A stretch of 64,000 nt of DNA from positions 157,139-221,138 of the forward strand of contig JARGNI010000004.1 in NCBI GenBank assembly GCA_029213195.1. Direction: 5' to 3'. This document shows, piece by piece, positions 36,533-46,299 of this stretch. Each line of letters begins with the position of its first letter. Position 1 is the stretch's first letter. The position numbers and the translations under genes are program-made. The stretch comes from Verrucomicrobiales bacterium. Its GTDB lineage: Bacteria > Verrucomicrobiota > Verrucomicrobiia > Verrucomicrobiales > DEV007. The notes beneath the pieces were generated by a model. It worked only from the letters and a program-made list of their open reading frames with translations. It was not told the DNA's origin and did no database searches.

Positions 36533-37843
36533 ATGAGCGAAAACATCAACAAAATCGTCGTGGCCTACTCCGGTGGGCTGGATACTTCCGTTCTCCTGAC
36601 CTGGCTGCGCGACACCTACCAGGCAGAAGTCATCGCCTACTGCGCCGACGTGGGTCAGCAGGAAGAACTCGACGGTCTCGAGGAGAAAGCCCTCAATACC
36701 GGTGCCTCCAAGTGCATCATCGATGACCTCAAGGACACCTTCGCCGCCGACTTCATCTACCCGATGATCCAGGCCGGAGCGATCTACGAGGGTCAGTATC
36801 TTCTCGGAACCTCCATCGCCCGTCCCTGCATTTCCGAAGGCATGGTCCGAGTCGCCCGGGAGAACGGAGCCGATGCGATCGCCCACGGCGCCACCGGGAA
36901 GGGCAACGACCAGGTCCGTTTCGAGCTCTCGACCGCTTCTCTCGCTCCCGATATCCAGATGATCGCACCCTGGAGACAACAGCGTTTCCGCGATCAGTTC
37001 CCCGGACGAGCCGAGATGATCGACTATGCCGCAGAACACAACATCCCCGTGCAGGCTTCTGCGAAGAAGTCCTACTCCATGGACCGGAACCTTCTTCACA
37101 TCAGCTTCGAGAGTGGTGTGTTGGAAGATCCGTGGTATGACGCGACCGGAGAAGCCGACCGCGACATGTATGTGCTCAGTGTTTCCCCGGAAGAAGCTCC
37201 GGACACTCCCGAATACGTCCAGCTGCTCTTCGAAGAGGGAAACTGCATCGGACTCGCCCTCGACGCGATCGACGACGTCATCGCTCAGCTCGGCGATGTC
37301 ACCAAAGAGGGTACACAGGGAGACTACACCCTGTTGACTCCCTACGGCGTCATGCGCGTCCTCAACTTCCTGGGAGGAAAGCACGGCATCGGACGGATCG
37401 ACATGGTCGAGAACCGCTTCGTCGGCATGAAGAGCCGCGGCATCTACGAAACGCCAGGCGGAACGATCCTCCTGGACGCCCATCGCCAGATGGAAAGCCT
37501 CACCGTCGATCGCGAGGTCATGCACATCCGTGACGGACTCATTCCCAAGTATGCGCAGCTCGTCTACAACGGCTTCTGGTTTGCTCCCGAGCGGGAAGCG
37601 CTCCAGGCACTCGTCACCGAGTCGCAGAAGTCCGTTTCCGGCGAGGTCCGTCTCAAGCTCTACAAGGGCAACATGATCACCGCCGGACGTCGTTCCGCGC
37701 TCAGCCTCTACAACGAGGACGTCGCGACGATGGAGGGTGGTGCCGAGCACGCCTACAACCAGGACGACGCGACCGGCTTTATCCAGCTGAATGCCCTTCG
37801 ATTGAAGAGCGAGGCGACGCGGCGGCTGTCGCAGGAGAGCTAG
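36533..37843 (+). CDS. argG: Argininosuccinate synthase
   Basis: 436 residues. Joins citrulline and aspartate with ATP to argininosuccinate, the penultimate step of arginine synthesis. N-type ATP pyrophosphatase P-loop '[15 protein letters not shown]' at 11-25, '[16 protein letters not shown]' (nucleotide and aspartate site), '[15 protein letters not shown]' (citrulline site) and '[18 protein letters not shown]' at the C-terminus. Length and motifs normal for the longer bacterial type. It stands alone with no other arg gene in the window. A 26-bp palindromic terminator follows 47 bases downstream. Confidence 0.98.
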   Translation: MSENINKIVVAYSGGLDTSVLLTWLRDTYQAEVIAYCADVGQQEELDGLEEKALNTGASKCIIDDLKDTFAADFIYPMIQAGAIYEGQYLLGTSIARPCISEGMVRVARENGADAIAHGATGKGNDQVRFELSTASLAPDIQMIAPWRQQRFRDQFPGRAEMIDYAAEHNIPVQASAKKSYSMDRNLLHISFESGVLEDPWYDATGEADRDMYVLSVSPEEAPDTPEYVQLLFEEGNCIGLALDAIDDVIAQLGDVTKEGTQGDYTLLTPYGVMRVLNFLGGKHGIGRIDMVENRFVGMKSRGIYETPGGTILLDAHRQMESLTVDREVMHIRDGLIPKYAQLVYNGFWFAPEREALQALVTESQKSVSGEVRLKLYKGNMITAGRRSALSLYNEDVATMEGGAEHAYNQDDATGFIQLNALRLKSEATRRLSQES

Positions 37844-37890
37844 AAAGCCCGTCCCGCCTTAGCTGGAGAGTTTTCTGTCAATTTCCTGTC

Positions 37891-37916
37891 AAAAGTCTGT
37901 CAATTGACAGACTTTT
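37891..37916. terminator. Perfect palindromic bidirectional terminator
   Basis: AAAAGTCTGTC, loop AATT, GACAGACTTTT: a 26-base perfect palindrome with an A-run on the 5' side and T-run on the 3' side, so it can stop transcription in either direction. It sits between converging argG (plus) and the SHOCT protein gene (minus). The 5' side carries two more TGTCAA words (37877-37890), so the site looks built by repeated short copies. Confidence 0.8.
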
Positions 37917-37974
37917 CCCCCTTGTCACGATCTCTCCCGAGGACAACGGGATGAAGGATTCGTCCCGATGAGCC

Positions 37975-38397
37975 TCAGATCTCGGAGAGGATTCGGTCGC
38001 GCTGCTCGAAATACTCTTCTTCGGAGATCAACTTCTGCTCCCGGAGCTTTTCGACCTTGGCGAGTCGCTCGCTGATCTCGCCATCGGTGGCATTCCCCGT
38101 AGAATTTCCCTTCACGAAGTCGTCCAGCGGATCGGATTCTTCCGACGGAGAAGTGATATCGAATTCGGAAAACCGATTCTCGCCCGTCGCGTTGTGGGCG
38201 TTGTAGAAGACATTAATGATCCCCATGACCACGAACACCACCCCAAAGAGAGGAAAGAGAACTCCCACTATGGGGAAAGGCGAATCGCGAGTCATCGAGA
38301 ACGCCATCACCGTCCAGAAGATCCCGAAGACAACCGCAACGATTCCCCCGACGGCGCCCATGGCAGACGGGCCTCGACCTGGCTTGATACTTCTCAT
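37975..38397 (-). CDS. Membrane protein with C-terminal SHOCT domain
   Basis: 140 residues from ATG 38397. Two transmembrane helices (about 13-36 and 41-62), an acidic linker, and a C-terminal SHOCT motif, 'RLAKVEKLREQKLISEEEYF', ending 'EQRDRILSEI'. SHOCT modules are short helical oligomerisation or protein-binding tags found at the ends of many membrane proteins. Function unknown. The frame is open farther upstream but those residues overlap the region before the LemA gene on the other strand. Divergent from LemA, which is also a membrane protein of unknown role. Confidence 0.75.
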   Translation of the reverse strand: MRSIKPGRGPSAMGAVGGIVAVVFGIFWTVMAFSMTRDSPFPIVGVLFPLFGVVFVVMGIINVFYNAHNATGENRFSEFDITSPSEESDPLDDFVKGNSTGNATDGEISERLAKVEKLREQKLISEEEYFEQRDRILSEI

Positions 38398-38597
38398 GCG
38401 ATAAGATGGTTCATTGAGGGTGGAATCCAGAATCGAGGAGAGGATCAAGAAAGAGAAGAGCAAGTCGCAAAATCTTGTTCGGGAATTCATTCTACCAGAA
38501 TCGCAAGCCCTGGCCGTTCCAAATCGGTTTCGCCATTGTAGTGGCCAAGTCTCTCGATTTCCCTCTACACTTCTCTCGCCGCACTTCCTGTTTTGAC

Positions 38598-39158
38598 ATG
38601 AGATCCCTCTTGCCCATCGTCCTGATCCTCGTCGTTTTCCTGATCCTCCTGGTCGGGATCTACAACGGGCTCGTCGTGAAGCGCAACCGAGTCCGCAACG
38701 CCTTCAGCAGCATCGATGTGAATTTGAAGAAACGGCACAACCTCATCCCGGCTCTCGTCGAAACCGTGAAAGGCTTTGCCCAACACGAACAGGAGACCCT
38801 GACTCGGCTGGTCGAGGCACGCCAGAAAGCTCGCGACCCCGAGCTCTCGGAGGGAGACCGTCTCCAACTCGAGGAAACCATCGGGCCCGGAATGAGGCAC
38901 CTCGTCGCCGTCGCCGAGAGCTATCCCGAGCTCCGATCCAACAGCCAGTTTCTCAACCTCCAGCGAAACCTGACCGAGATCGAAGAACAGATCTCGGCAG
39001 CACGTCGCGCCTACAATGCGGCCGTGTTCGAGATCAATACCGCCGTGGAAAGTTTTCCCTCCAATCTCATCGCCGGGTTTTTCGGATTCGAACGTCACCA
39101 CTTTTACGAGGCCAGCGCCGATGCCCGGGAGTCGGTGCGGGTGGATCTCCAGGGATGA
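38598..39158 (+). CDS. lemA: LemA family membrane protein
   Basis: 186 residues from ATG 38598. One N-terminal helix (5-22) then the LemA four-helix domain: 'YNGLVVKRNRVRNAFSSIDV', 'KKRHNLIPALVETVKGFA', 'ARQKARDPELSE', 'NLQRNLTEIEEQISAARRAY' and 'NAAVFEINTAVESFPSNLIA', 'GFFGFERHHFYEA'. This follows the family well. LemA proteins are widespread, with the domain outside the cytoplasm or facing it depending on family; exact job unknown. The stop overlaps the next start as ATGA. Confidence 0.93.
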   Translation: MRSLLPIVLILVVFLILLVGIYNGLVVKRNRVRNAFSSIDVNLKKRHNLIPALVETVKGFAQHEQETLTRLVEARQKARDPELSEGDRLQLEETIGPGMRHLVAVAESYPELRSNSQFLNLQRNLTEIEEQISAARRAYNAAVFEINTAVESFPSNLIAGFFGFERHHFYEASADARESVRVDLQG

Positions 39159-40126
39159 GGGACATCGATCAGATCCTGCGGAATCTCCTCCCGGTCCTGG
39201 AGCGTCTCGAGGAAGATCGACAGGTCTATCGCAAGAGGCAGCAGACGCAGCTTCTCATTCTCTTCCTCCCCTTGATCGTGATCCTCGCTCTCGGCTTCGC
39301 ATCCGAAGTTCCCGTGATTGGATTCATCGCTTCCGGATTCTGGCTCCTCATCAACTTGATCCTGTATCACTTCCGTGTCGGGAAACTCGGGGCTGCCTAC
39401 ACCGCCCGCTACAAGTCTACGGTCGTTCCCGCCCTCGCTCGCGCCATCGACCCCCAGCTCGAATACAACGCCCACCAGGGGATTCCTGAATCCACTTTTG
39501 TCGGAACCGAGCTTTTCAACACCACCCCCGATCGCTTTCAGACCGAGGACCTGATCCAGGGAACCTATGGAAAAACTTTTCTCCAGCTCGCAGAGATCGA
39601 TGCCGAGGAGAGACGCACCCGGCGTGACAGCGATGGGAAACGAGAAACCTACTACGTAACGATTTTCGACGGGCTCCTCCTCATCGCCGACTTCCACAAG
39701 CATTTCCACGGACGCACCTTCATCTTCCCGGACAACGCCGAGAAGCTGTTCGGAAACTTCGGACGCTTTTTCCAGAAAATGGGAGGGAGATCGAATACCA
39801 ACCTGATCCGGCTGGAAGATCCGGAATTTGAAAATGCTTTCGCCGTCTACGCGACCGACGAGATCGAAGCCCGCTACATCCTCAGCACCGCGATGATGCG
39901 AAGGATCCTTGAGATGAGAAAGAGATTTGGTGCCGACATCCGCATTGGGTTCAAGGCCTCGAGCCTCGTCCTTGCCGTGCCCCACAGCCACCCCTACCTG
40001 GAGCCTGACAAAAGCATACCCGCCACCGATCTACGCCAGGTCAAAGGAATGCTTTTCGAGCTGAAGTACTTCCTCGACACCATCGAAGAGCTCGATCTCA
40101 ACACCCGGATCTGGACCAAGGAATGA
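39155..40126 (+). CDS. DUF3137 family membrane protein
   Basis: 323 residues. A basic/acidic cytoplasmic N-terminus, two adjacent transmembrane helices (about 30-70, 'LLILFLPLIVILALGFA', 'VIGFIASGFWLLINLILYHF'), then a soluble domain with the DUF3137 pattern: 'YVTIFDGLLLIADFHKHFHG', 'LEDPEFENAFAVYATDEIEA' and 'RYILSTAMMRRILEMRKRF'. The 4-base overlap with lemA and the known co-occurrence of LemA and DUF3137 proteins point to a joint function at the membrane, not yet defined. Confidence 0.88.
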   Translation: MRDIDQILRNLLPVLERLEEDRQVYRKRQQTQLLILFLPLIVILALGFASEVPVIGFIASGFWLLINLILYHFRVGKLGAAYTARYKSTVVPALARAIDPQLEYNAHQGIPESTFVGTELFNTTPDRFQTEDLIQGTYGKTFLQLAEIDAEERRTRRDSDGKRETYYVTIFDGLLLIADFHKHFHGRTFIFPDNAEKLFGNFGRFFQKMGGRSNTNLIRLEDPEFENAFAVYATDEIEARYILSTAMMRRILEMRKRFGADIRIGFKASSLVLAVPHSHPYLEPDKSIPATDLRQVKGMLFELKYFLDTIEELDLNTRIWTKE

Positions 40127-40205
40127 GGCCCAGGCTGCCGTCGACTCCGAAACGTCGCACAGTGTCAGGGAATCGAAACGCACCCCGGTGCCGATGGGGA
40201 ACCCT

Positions 40206-41669
40206 CTACGGTTTCGCCTTTTCCTCCGGAACTTTGACCGCTTCTTTTTTTCCCAGGGCAATCACTTTGAAATCCCGGACCCGCATTCCACATCCCGAGT
40301 TCTGCATACTGATTCCGAGTTGCTTCCCTCCGATCGAGCGAGGTACCAGCGCATAGCGAACGCCATCGGCAAAGAGGGCGACCTCGTCGCCGAAACCCAC
40401 GATGTCGATCCGAAGCGGACGGGAAAGATTCTTGGGGTCCTTGGGAATCTTCGAGAAATCCTTGGGGTGCTCGGTGAAATTGGCAACCTTCTGCGGAATC
40501 TGGATCGAGGGATGATTCACCCTCCGGGTCTTGGTTGACGAACCGGCCCGATAGTAGACCGCACCCGTCTCACCGAACTCTCTCCCCACCCCGATCCAGG
40601 CAACCTGCTTGCCGTAGCGAAGCCGCTCCCCTGCCTCCGGAGCCTCGTAGACCATCCAGCGCAGCTGGCTGATGTAATGGTTGTCGGTGTGTTCAAAGGC
40701 GATGCAGATCATCTCCACGGTCATGTGAAAATCGACCAGATCGGGAGGGAGCACCGCCTCGTGGCGAGCCGGATACCCGGGTCGACTGATCGAGGACCAT
40801 TTCTTCACGAGGCTCTCGTGACGATAATTTACATTCGAAGATCCATCGTCCCACTTCGCCAACTTCTTCGTCACGTTCTCCCCATGAAGGGCCCTCACCT
40901 TCTTGAGGGTGGAAATGGGAGAGGTCTTTGCATCGATTCCGATTTCCTGCCACTCTTTCACGACCTCGGGCTCGAGAAGGGCGGTGGCGGGATCTGATTC
41001 CTGCAGCGCCGCGAGAACCTCGAGATCTCCCTTGGCAATGGCGAGATTCTCAAGAACATAGAAGTAGACAGGCGGGACAGGATCGAACCCGGCCACGACC
41101 TGATCCCAGAACGGACGAAGCCGAATTGGTTTCTTCAGCTGCCAGTCCGTCAGCGCCTTGACCATCCCATCGAGATCATCCTGCGGGTAGCCCAGCTCGA
41201 TCACCTGTTTCCATTTCTCATGACCCACTTTCGGATCCGTCACGACGGCTTCAAGCGCTTCGACGACGGCAGAGTCCCATTTCTCGTTGCGCACTCCGAT
41301 CTCATCACGGAGGTAGGCGAGCCAGGGACGGAACATGGCCGCACCGACCCACCCGATCTTCCCGGGCTGGACAATTTCTCGTTTCACCCTTCCTCCCTTG
41401 GGCACATAGAAGAAGGCCTGCTCCAAGCCGTTTCGCTTCAGGCCGACACCATAGAACGATTGATCATCCAATTGAAAGATGGTCGCTCCCGCCTCCATCC
41501 CGAATTTCTCTGCCTGGCTGTTTTCGAAGACCTCATGAACCACGAGACCGAAGGCGGGCTCGTCGGTCTCCTTCGCGATCTTCTCCCAGTCGGGCTTGGT
41601 TTCGTTTTCACCGACCGCTTCTGCAACGAGGCAGGAAACGAAGATCGCAAGAAGGCATGAGCGTATCAT
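40206..41669 (-). CDS. Secreted PDZ-like domain protein
   Basis: 487 residues from ATG 41669. Signal peptide 'IRSCLLAIFVSCLVAEAVG'. Residues of about 35-100 form a PDZ-like unit ('AFGLVVHEVFENSQAEKFGM', 'EAGATIFQLDDQSFYG'). The middle is helical, and the C-terminal 170 residues form a beta sandwich with 'PGYPARHEAVLPPDLVDFHM' and 'RLRYGKQVAWIGVGREFG', reminiscent of the LamG/DUF1080-like sensor part of PVC proteins. No catalytic motif of a HtrA protease is present, so binding rather than proteolysis is expected. Function unknown. Confidence 0.7.
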   Translation of the reverse strand: MIRSCLLAIFVSCLVAEAVGENETKPDWEKIAKETDEPAFGLVVHEVFENSQAEKFGMEAGATIFQLDDQSFYGVGLKRNGLEQAFFYVPKGGRVKREIVQPGKIGWVGAAMFRPWLAYLRDEIGVRNEKWDSAVVEALEAVVTDPKVGHEKWKQVIELGYPQDDLDGMVKALTDWQLKKPIRLRPFWDQVVAGFDPVPPVYFYVLENLAIAKGDLEVLAALQESDPATALLEPEVVKEWQEIGIDAKTSPISTLKKVRALHGENVTKKLAKWDDGSSNVNYRHESLVKKWSSISRPGYPARHEAVLPPDLVDFHMTVEMICIAFEHTDNHYISQLRWMVYEAPEAGERLRYGKQVAWIGVGREFGETGAVYYRAGSSTKTRRVNHPSIQIPQKVANFTEHPKDFSKIPKDPKNLSRPLRIDIVGFGDEVALFADGVRYALVPRSIGGKQLGISMQNSGCGMRVRDFKVIALGKKEAVKVPEEKAKP

Positions 41670-41720
41670 GCCTCCTGATGTAGCGAATGAAACACGCGAC
41701 GGCAATCGCAAAAGCCCGAA

Positions 41721-42500
41721 CTACAGTCCCCAGGCTCCGCGATCTGACTTCTGCGCTTTCCGTTCGAGAGCAAAGAGGCGATCGCGATGATCATGGAAGG
41801 AATCGCCACGAGGCGTGGGAACCGGCTTTTCCTTGGAGCCAGGGCCCTTGGTATGGATCCGGGCCAGCCCATTCTCTACCAGTCGGGTACCGAAATAGCT
41901 TCCATCCTCGAGCTCGACAAATCCATAGTAACGATCCCCGTCATAGACTTCTTCCCAATAGGTATAGACCGTGAAAGATTTTCCTTTGAGCTCACGCTCC
42001 ATATAGAGCTTTGCCGCTTTGCCTACTTCGACAATCTGTTCGGGAGAGACTCCACCCATCTCGCGAGCCTGCTCGGCGACACGGCGTTGCTGGTTCTCAA
42101 AGCGATCACTGAGATACTTTTCCGGGGCGTCGACAAAGTAGAGACGCAAGAGGATCTGCCGATCGCCCAGGTTGACCTGGAAGCTGTCACCATCGTTGCC
42201 TTCGTCATCGATGAGACGGGCTCCGGTGAACTTGTCGTAACCCCGCACCTTGGTGTGCTTCGATTCACTCGCGATGACGTCCACCTTCTCACCCGGGGAA
42301 GCCTCACCCAGCGGATTCTCCTTCAGAACAGCCGTCGGCTTTTCCGAAGATCCCGTTGATTCGCCCAGCGGGTTCTCTTTCAGGACCGCAGTAGGATTCT
42401 CGACGGGTTTGGAATCCGAAGAATCCCTGGTTCGCTTCCAGTAGAGGGCGCCGATGACGACGACCATCAGAACGAGACGGATGATGCGAGATTTTCTCAT
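41721..42500 (-). CDS. Membrane-anchored thermonuclease-like (SNase) protein
   Basis: 259 residues. N-terminal transmembrane anchor (6-22), a linker with the 13-residue unit 'KPTAVLKENPLGE' or a close variant twice (about 32-66), then a staphylococcal-nuclease-like OB domain: 'LIDDEGNDGDSFQVNLGDRQ', 'ILLRLYFVDAPEKYLSDRF', 'GKAAKLYMERELKGKSFTVY' and 'YDGDRYYGFVELEDGSYFG'. The Arg and Glu of 'LRLYFVDAPE' and the Arg of 'GDRYYG' are candidates for the catalytic set. It would cut DNA or RNA outside the cytoplasm if active. Good fold call; activity not certain. Confidence 0.82.
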   Translation of the reverse strand: MRKSRIIRLVLMVVVIGALYWKRTRDSSDSKPVENPTAVLKENPLGESTGSSEKPTAVLKENPLGEASPGEKVDVIASESKHTKVRGYDKFTGARLIDDEGNDGDSFQVNLGDRQILLRLYFVDAPEKYLSDRFENQQRRVAEQAREMGGVSPEQIVEVGKAAKLYMERELKGKSFTVYTYWEEVYDGDRYYGFVELEDGSYFGTRLVENGLARIHTKGPGSKEKPVPTPRGDSFHDHRDRLFALERKAQKSDRGAWGL

Positions 42501-42530
42501 GATGTGAGGGGAGTCGGCAGGAGAGAGACT

Positions 42531-44333
42531 CTACTCCTTCTTGTCCTGGACCGTCGACTTCACGTAGAGCTCGCGGAGCTGCTTGAAGTCCACTTCGGCA
42601 GGACTCGATGACATGAGATCGACACCCTTGTTGTTCTTCGGAAAGGCGATGACTTCGCGGATGCTTTCCTCCTTACAGGCCAGCATGACGAGTCGGTCGA
42701 GACCGAGAGCGATTCCGCCGTGAGGCGGAGCACCGAACTGAAAGGCACCAAGGATGTGACCAAAGTTTTCGGCCTGTTCCTCCTCGTCGATTCCGAGAAC
42801 GCTGAACATCTTCGCCTGGAGGTCTCCCTCGTGAATTCGCAGGCTGCCTCCGCCGAGCTCGTTTCCATTAAGGACGACGTCGTAGGCGGCTCCGCGAATC
42901 TTGTCCCACTGGGACTCGTCGTCGAGCAAGGCAACGTCTTCAGGGTGAGGACGGGTAAAGGGGTGGTGGACCGCATTCCACTTTCCTTCTTCCTCGTCAT
43001 AGTCGAGCAGGGGAAAATCGATGACCCAGAAAAAGTCGAGTTCGTCTTCCTTGCCCTCGAGCCAGTTGTTCATCTCGCAGCACTCGAGACGGAGACGTCC
43101 GAGGACTTCGCAAACCGTCTTCCAGTTGTCACATCCGAACAGGATCAGGTCACCCTCTTCGATATCGAGTTCCTTCTCGATGGCAGCGAGTTCTTCCTCG
43201 CTGAAGAATTTCACGATGGGAGAACGCCACGTGTCGTGGGTCGCTCCGCGCACCTGGATATAGGCGAGGCCACCGGCTCCGGCTTCCTTCGCGACTTCTT
43301 CGAGACGCTTGACCTGGCCCGTCGAAACACCGGCGAAGCCTTTCACATTGATGGCACGGACGACGCCTCCGTTTTCGATCGCTCTCTTGAAGACACCGAA
43401 ACCCGAGTCCTTGAAGTGCTCCGACAGGTCCACGATTTCACAACCGATTCGGCGCTCGGGCTTGTCGCTGCCATACTTGTCCATCGCCTCCTGGTGGGTG
43501 ATCCGGGGAAACGGAGTCGGCACATCGACGCCACGGGCCGTCTTGAAGACCTTCGCGAGGAGCGACTCGATCGTCGCATAGATGTCTTCTTCGGTGACAA
43601 AGCTGGCCTCGATGTCGACCTGGGTGAATTCCGGCTGGCGATCGGCTCGCAAGTCCTCATCCCGGAAACAACGGGCGATCTGGAAATAGCGCTCCACCCC
43701 CGCAACCATGAGCAGCTGCTTGTACTGTTGAGGTGCCTGGGGCAGGGCGTAGAATTTTCCGGGATTGAGTCGACTTGGCACGAGAAAGTCACGCGCTCCC
43801 TCGGGGGTGGACTTGGAGAGGACGGGAGTCTCGATCTCGAGATAGCCATCCTCGTCGAGAATGTCGCGGATCGCCTTGGTGATCTGGTGACGCACCCGCA
43901 GGTTGTTCGCCATCCGCGGACGGCGCAGGTCGAGGTAGCGATGCGTCATCCGCAGGTCCTCGTTACTCAGTTCCTTGTCGAGCTGGAAAGGAAGAACCTC
44001 GGACTTGTTCAGGACCTTGAGCTCGGCGGCGACGATCTCGATCTCGCCGGTTTCGATTTCCTTGTTCACCGTGGACTGGCCCTCGATCTCGGGACGCAGA
44101 TCAACCCGTCCCGTCACCTGGACGACATCCTCGGCCCGCAGGCTGTGGCTGAGCTCGGCGGCCTCCGCATTCTCCTCGGATCGAAACACACATTGGGTGA
44201 CTCCTTCCCGGTCGCGGATATCGATAAAGATCACGCCGTGATGATCCCGCTTCGTATTGACCCAGCCGACCAGGGTAGCGGTCTTGCCGGCGTCGGATTC
44301 GCGGAGTTCGTTGCAGTGATGCGTTCGGTACAT
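42531..44333 (-). CDS. aspS: Aspartyl-tRNA synthetase
   Basis: 600 residues from ATG 44333, normal for a bacterial-type AspRS. Charges tRNA-Asp. OB anticodon-binding domain at the N-terminus ('YRTHHCNELRESDAGKTATL', 'WVNTKRDHHGVIFIDIRDRE'); class II motifs 'HRYLDLRRPRMANNLRVRHQ', 'FLVPSRLNPGKFYALPQAPQ' and 'YFQIARCFRDEDLRADRQPE'; the bacterial insertion domain; motif 3 'GGIALGLDRLVMLACKEESI'. Whether it is discriminating or also charges tRNA-Asn cannot be told here. The longer frame upstream of 44333 is not family-like. Confidence 0.97.
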   Translation of the reverse strand: MYRTHHCNELRESDAGKTATLVGWVNTKRDHHGVIFIDIRDREGVTQCVFRSEENAEAAELSHSLRAEDVVQVTGRVDLRPEIEGQSTVNKEIETGEIEIVAAELKVLNKSEVLPFQLDKELSNEDLRMTHRYLDLRRPRMANNLRVRHQITKAIRDILDEDGYLEIETPVLSKSTPEGARDFLVPSRLNPGKFYALPQAPQQYKQLLMVAGVERYFQIARCFRDEDLRADRQPEFTQVDIEASFVTEEDIYATIESLLAKVFKTARGVDVPTPFPRITHQEAMDKYGSDKPERRIGCEIVDLSEHFKDSGFGVFKRAIENGGVVRAINVKGFAGVSTGQVKRLEEVAKEAGAGGLAYIQVRGATHDTWRSPIVKFFSEEELAAIEKELDIEEGDLILFGCDNWKTVCEVLGRLRLECCEMNNWLEGKEDELDFFWVIDFPLLDYDEEEGKWNAVHHPFTRPHPEDVALLDDESQWDKIRGAAYDVVLNGNELGGGSLRIHEGDLQAKMFSVLGIDEEEQAENFGHILGAFQFGAPPHGGIALGLDRLVMLACKEESIREVIAFPKNNKGVDLMSSSPAEVDFKQLRELYVKSTVQDKKE

Positions 44334-44448
44334 GGTTCTGAAGTCGAATTGGAAATTCGCGAACAGCGGTCGGCTCGCGAAAGGCCGGGAAAATACAGCC
44401 CCTGAGCCGTGGTGCAAGCAGGGGTTTGCAGGAGGAAAACGGGCCCAA

Positions 44449-44679
44449 TCAGCGATACCACACCACGGTGATCCCGTAGGTTGCGGATCCGAAGGTCTCG
44501 ATCTGCTCGATTTCGATCCCTGGATTCGCGTTGATCCAATCTTCCGCCATTTTCTGGGCAGCATCCATCAGGTTGAAATCAAAGGTCACGTTTCCGAGGC
44601 GCACGTTGCGTTTTTCTTTGAAAACCGCTCGCTGGATGGGGCGGGAGGAACTTTCTGGAATGGGTGGGGGTGTAGCCAT
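44449..44679 (-). CDS. Small conserved-looking hypothetical protein
   Basis: 76 residues with ATG and a good ribosome-like purine stretch upstream (GGAAAAGCAACC region is weak). 'PIQRAVFKEKRNVRLGNVTF' then 'DFNLMDAAQKMAEDWINANP' and 'IEIEQIETFGSATYGITVVW' give a beta-helix-beta layout with a stable core, so it is likely a real small cytoplasmic protein. No family recognised. Placed between aspS (same strand) and the divergent beta-helix gene. Confidence 0.5.
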   Translation of the reverse strand: MATPPPIPESSSRPIQRAVFKEKRNVRLGNVTFDFNLMDAAQKMAEDWINANPGIEIEQIETFGSATYGITVVWYR

Positions 44680-44837
44680 GGTTGCTTTTCTATCTCATCC
44701 TCGCCTGAAACCCCAGCCCTTCTCAACTCCGAAACGACCTGGCTTTTGGAACGACCCTTTCTCGCGCGAGATCCCATCACTCGAAAGAGTGGGACAATCC
44801 GTTTCTCATCGTTCCTCCGACCCGCTATCGGTAGAAC

Positions 44838-46235
44838 ATGCTTCGAATCAGTCTCGCTCTCTTCCTGCTCTCGCTCACCCCGGTTTTCGCAGCCCCTGTC
44901 ACCACCTCGGAGGAATTGATCCGAGCCATCGAGCAGGGGGCCGAGGGATCCACCATCGAGATCGGACCCGGCACTTTCGTTCTTCCGAAGCAGCTCTCGC
45001 TGAAGCCGGGAATGACTCTGAAAGGCGCCGGCTTGGAGAAAACCACCCTGACAGGGGCGGAGGGTTGGAAACCCTCCTGGGAAATGATGCCCGACTCCGA
45101 GATCGACATGAAGCGGGTCAATACCGATGCCTACCTCCTGCGAATCGAAGAAAAGGCTTCCGATGTCACGATCTCGGACCTGACCCTGACGGCCCCCCAG
45201 CTCCACGGAGCCATTTTCAGCTCCCGGAATGAGAACCTTCACCTGCACCACCTCCGCATCGATAACGTTCTCTACTGCGGATTGCGGACCTTCTACGCCA
45301 AAGGGGCCAAGATCCACGACTGCGAATTCATCGACGCGGGAGGGCGATGGAAACGTGGAGGCATCCCGGGGGCCGATGGCGGGATTTCCGGAGGAGCGAT
45401 CTTTGCCACCTGGATGACGGACAGCGAAATCTCCCACAACCGGATTCGCCGAACCGACAACCTCAAGGAACGGGGCCACTACGGCATCAAGGGTCGGGGC
45501 GGGCGACGCATCGAGATTCATCACAACACCATCGAGGTGAACTTCTCGATCGAGTTCCCCTTTGAAGGAGCCGACAGTTTCGATATCCATCACAACATCC
45601 TCAAAGGCGTGGTCTCCATTCCCAAGCATGCCGGAGGCAAAGTCCCCGAGAGCGGGATCACCTATGACATCCACCACAACTACTTCACGACGAGCTATGC
45701 GATCGAGTTCGTCCGCAATGGAGTCGAGATCCACCACAATCTCTTCGACTTCGATGTCGAAAAGGACGGAGGAAACCTCATCTCCGGATTCGGCAAGGCT
45801 CCCGCTGCCGGGCCGGCCTCGTTTCACAACAACCTCGTCAGCAATCCCGGTCGCGGGGTGATCTGGATCAACGAACCCTACCACCACCTCGAAATCCGTA
45901 ACAATCACATCATCACCCGGACCACCGCGACACCGAGAAAGGAGGGGCTCTTCGGCTTCCACGCCGAGTGTGATTTTTCGACGTTTCTCATCGCCGACAA
46001 CATCGTCGAGTGCATCGGGCTGGGACGCGGCCTGCTTCGTCGCGACGAAAGCTACCAGATCCCAATTCGGAACAATCACCTTACCAATGTCACCGATACG
46101 GATCGCTATGAGAATCCACAGACCGATGCCAAGCCGGGACTCGAGGCTCCGCTGTTTTTCCAGTGTGGGGTTCATGGCGAGTTGACCGTCGACGGATGGA
46201 AAACACGACCGACCGAGGTGGGAACGAAAGAATAA
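44838..46235 (+). CDS. Secreted right-handed beta-helix protein (pectate-lyase-like fold)
   Basis: 465 residues. Signal peptide 'RISLALFLLSLTPVFA', then 'TSEELIRAIEQGAEGSTIEI' and 'LSLKPGMTLKGAG', the entry of parallel beta-helix proteins, followed by many coils with 'IHHNTIEV', 'IHHNILKG', 'IHHNYFTT', 'IHHNLFDF', 'RNNHIITR'. The regular I-x-H-x-N ladders are typical of periplasmic polysaccharide lyases or hydrolases of this fold. The active site cannot be named by eye. It lies 64 bases before the BNR protein gene on the same strand; together they could process one polysaccharide. Confidence 0.85.
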   Translation: MLRISLALFLLSLTPVFAAPVTTSEELIRAIEQGAEGSTIEIGPGTFVLPKQLSLKPGMTLKGAGLEKTTLTGAEGWKPSWEMMPDSEIDMKRVNTDAYLLRIEEKASDVTISDLTLTAPQLHGAIFSSRNENLHLHHLRIDNVLYCGLRTFYAKGAKIHDCEFIDAGGRWKRGGIPGADGGISGGAIFATWMTDSEISHNRIRRTDNLKERGHYGIKGRGGRRIEIHHNTIEVNFSIEFPFEGADSFDIHHNILKGVVSIPKHAGGKVPESGITYDIHHNYFTTSYAIEFVRNGVEIHHNLFDFDVEKDGGNLISGFGKAPAAGPASFHNNLVSNPGRGVIWINEPYHHLEIRNNHIITRTTATPRKEGLFGFHAECDFSTFLIADNIVECIGLGRGLLRRDESYQIPIRNNHLTNVTDTDRYENPQTDAKPGLEAPLFFQCGVHGELTVDGWKTRPTEVGTKE

Positions 46236-46299
46236 GGTCTCCCCAGAGCCCTCGATTGCGGACTTCCACGGAGACCCGGAACACCGCCATCCTCTCCGC

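Noticed and set aside
42720..44405. Open frame of 561 codons opposite aspS
   Set aside because: Shadow of a complete aspartyl-tRNA synthetase; translation is low-complexity and acidic/Leu-rich.
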